A stretch of 64,000 nt of DNA from contig VZDJ01006028.1 in NCBI GenBank assembly GCA_008694505.1, positions 2,047,489 through 2,111,488 of the forward strand. Direction: 5' to 3'. The notes beneath the pieces were generated by a model that was not told the origin of the DNA, did not search any database, and saw only the letters and a list, made by a program, of their open reading frames with translations. This stretch comes from Cyanoderma ruficeps (Eukaryota; Chordata; Aves; Passeriformes; Timaliidae). The translations under genes and the position numbers were made by a program. Below, one piece after another: positions 61,808 through 64,000 of the stretch (position 1 is the first letter of the stretch; every line of letters begins with the position of its first letter).

Positions 61808-63858
61808 TAACCTAGCACAACAATATTCTATTCATTTCTTATTGTTATAAGACCAGGAAATGAAGGATGCAGAATGACAGAATAGCATAAAAAAGCTTGA
61901 GTTTAAGTTTGCTCTTTGAGAGAAAGGGGGGAAAAGTTGCCAGAACTATCAAAAGGGTAAAAAAATTGGACAGAGTGTGAAAGCATTATATCTAGTTTAT
62001 TTATTAATATTTAGATTTTTTTTACCGTTTTTTTTCTTTGAACAATACCACATTTTTTTAATTTGAGGAGACCTATATTTTGCCTAACAATGTGGTAACC
62101 TCACATACAAAAAGAAATACTGGTTTGGGTGTGTTTTGTGTGTGTCTGTAATTCTGCAATTTCATTTTCGCTGTGTTTCCAGCTTCATTCATGTCTCTAA
62201 GTTGCCACACTACAGTAAGGTTTGCAGCTTATAATTACAAATATTCAGAAGGAAAATTTTAATTAATTTGCATACCTGTACCACTTCTGTTTTCTTTTGG
62301 GGCAGTACTGAAACCTGCCACAATTCTGTTAGCATCTCAAAGGGAATGTCAGCATTTGAACTAGTCTGTAGCAGTTCTGGACAACAGAACAATAAATTTG
62401 AGCAAATGCTTCACTATTCAGTTGACAAATAGAGAGAACTGTACCAACATGACTTAAAACATCACATTCAAGCTGTAGATCCTTTGTCAAGCTATGTGGT
62501 AACTCAGCATGAGGGGCATTGTGGAGACATACCAGAAAAACTGTCACTAGAAGCTAAAAGAACTTAAGGCTTCACTGCTTGCTTCTCACAAGGATATATG
62601 TAAAAGGTTGGTGTCAGCTCCTGCTTCAAATTAAATCAGGAATAAGATTCAGGCTTGTCTCGCACTTCTCCAGTTAAACTTCTAAATATCTGCAAGCATG
62701 AGTGCACCTTGTAAGTGTAGTCAGAAGCCTCGGGAATTTAAGGAGATTTTTCAAGAGCTGTTATAATAAAAGCAGCCAAACAATGACTGACGGACTGCCA
62801 ATATCTGTGTTTAAACTTATTTCGTTAAGTATAAGCTGACTCTTCAATAAATGCATTTATAACCATCTTCATGTAATTCTAATGAAGTGTTTTGGAGACC
62901 TGGTCAAAGAGTATTTACAAATAATATTTGTCTCTTTCCCTCAGATTTACACCTTCTTATTTTTTTGTTTTCCAGTGTGGAAAAGCATGATGTACCTAAT
63001 TCTGTAGAAAACTGATTAATAAGAGTACATTTTAATTGATTTTTTCTAAACCATTCACAGTATAGCTTGTATGTCTTTCAAACAAAATTCTCGGCAGAAA
63101 TCACGTTATAAGCAGAGTATAAGACTTGAATTTGTTAAACTGAAATATGCTTAATTCATCTGATACCCCCTTAAATATAAATCTCAGTAGGATGGTAATT
63201 AAACTTACATAGCATTGCAGATACTCTACTAGAATTTTAGTATAAAATTTGTTTCCTCTGCTTTCCCATATTGCCTAGGTAACAGAAATGGGACTCAGCC
63301 TATAACACTGGTAGTGCCAATGCCATTTCTGTTTTCTGAATCTTAAAAAGAGAAAAAGAAAAGATATTGCAGGTTAAATTATATACAGTTTGTATTTTCT
63401 TTTCAGGAGTTTAGTATTTAGTAGTCCTCACTAAACCAAACTCATCTTTGAAGTTCGTGCATGTTTTGCAGTGAGAAAGACTATGGGATCCAGTTTCAAA
63501 GACCTGACCAAAAGTTTCATATCAAAATACTGACGATATTGAATAATCCTTTTGCTACTGATAAAGTATCCCATTTTGATATACTCAGTTCATTCACCAG
63601 AATATGAAAAAAACCAAGTTTTTTGCAATAGTTTGCAATACTTATTAGATTGTATACTTGTGAAACTGTGAATTGACCTTTAAAAATGTTTTGCTGCAAC
63701 AATGCCACCAAACCTTTGGAAGTTTCAGACGCTACATATACACAGTTAATTGAGAGTGTTACAGCTTTATATTACTACTCCGGGTTAATGCCACTGTAAC
63801 CTACACTAACATTGCTGTTTTGAAGGTGTTGAGCCAGTCATATAAAGTCACACAAAGT

Positions 63859-63896
63859 CACAATACTGACTAAATGACACAATACTGACTAAATGA
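63859..63896. repeat. 19-bp exact tandem duplication
   Basis: cacaatactgactaaatga occurs at 63859-63877 and again at 63878-63896. Confidence 0.92.
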
Positions 63897-63901
63897 CAAT
63901 G

Positions 63902-64000
63902 TGCTCTTTTTTGTGTGGTTTTTGTTTGGTTGGTTTTTTTGTTGTGTTGGGTTTTTTTATTTTATTTTGTTTGGGGTGTTTTTCTTTTTTTTTTTTTTTT
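63902..64000. repeat. G/T-rich simple sequence ending in poly(T)
   Basis: ggttggtttt, gtttgg and t-runs dominate. The window ends inside the T-run, so its length is unknown. Confidence 0.75.

Larger units (their letters stand above)
61808..64000. other. Unique AT-rich non-coding DNA to the window end
   Basis: No gene or retroelement recognised. A 19-bp exact tandem duplication lies at 63859-63896, and the last 100 bases are G/T-rich ending in a T-run cut by the window edge. Confidence 0.62.

Noticed and set aside
1..64000. Search by eye for CRISPR arrays, tRNA, rRNA and snRNA genes, and bacterial-type operons
   Set aside because: No regularly spaced identical repeats with unique spacers and no tRNA B-box or snRNA core sequences were seen, and the sequence is clearly vertebrate.

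Overview
The window looks like ordinary non-coding chromosomal DNA from a bird, most likely a songbird. It is AT-rich and full of stop codons, and has no bacterial-style gene packing. I recognise several dated CR1 LINE fragments and several long terminal repeats (LTRs) of endogenous retroviruses of the kinds found in passerine genomes. These family names come from recognition of the sequence, not from a database search. I found no host exon, tRNA, rRNA or snRNA gene and no CRISPR array. No open reading frame in the window looks like a functional gene. The window is probably intergenic or sits inside a very long intron.

Layout. 1-3590: unique DNA. 3591-4123: a solo LTR with a 5-bp target duplication. 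4783-5690: long polypyrimidine tracts around a GC-richer LTR-like island. 7551-8267: a second LTR of the 3.6 kb family. 9083-9126: interlocked inverted repeats. 17600-17965: a CR1 reverse-transcriptase fragment. 21115-21647: an LTR of a second family, minus strand. 22020-22673: a probable ERVL-type LTR. 26060-27085: a GC-richer ERV/LTR block. 29830-30254, 36000-36540 and 42222-42752: CR1 3' ends. 41550-42045: an LTR-like block. 44570-45135 and 45362-46312: two CR1 ORF2 fragments on the minus strand. 47251-48659: a composite of at least three LTRs. 50660-51290: a possible LTR. 54330-54545: a CR1 fragment. 54972-55742: the longest LTR of the first family. 57817-58370: a second LTR of the 21 kb family. 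61694-61807: a fragment of the first family. The rest is unique AT-rich sequence with microsatellites and small tandem duplications.

Nothing here works together as a pathway. The recurring theme is retroelement decay: truncated CR1 copies and solo LTRs that still show promoter-like signals (TATA, CCAAT, GC box, AATAAA). I did not find a convincing new biological system. The best leads are the nested LTR cluster with a regular CCAAT array, the paired LTRs with unusually long flanking repeats, a duplicated U3 module in one LTR family, and two compact perfect inverted-repeat structures.
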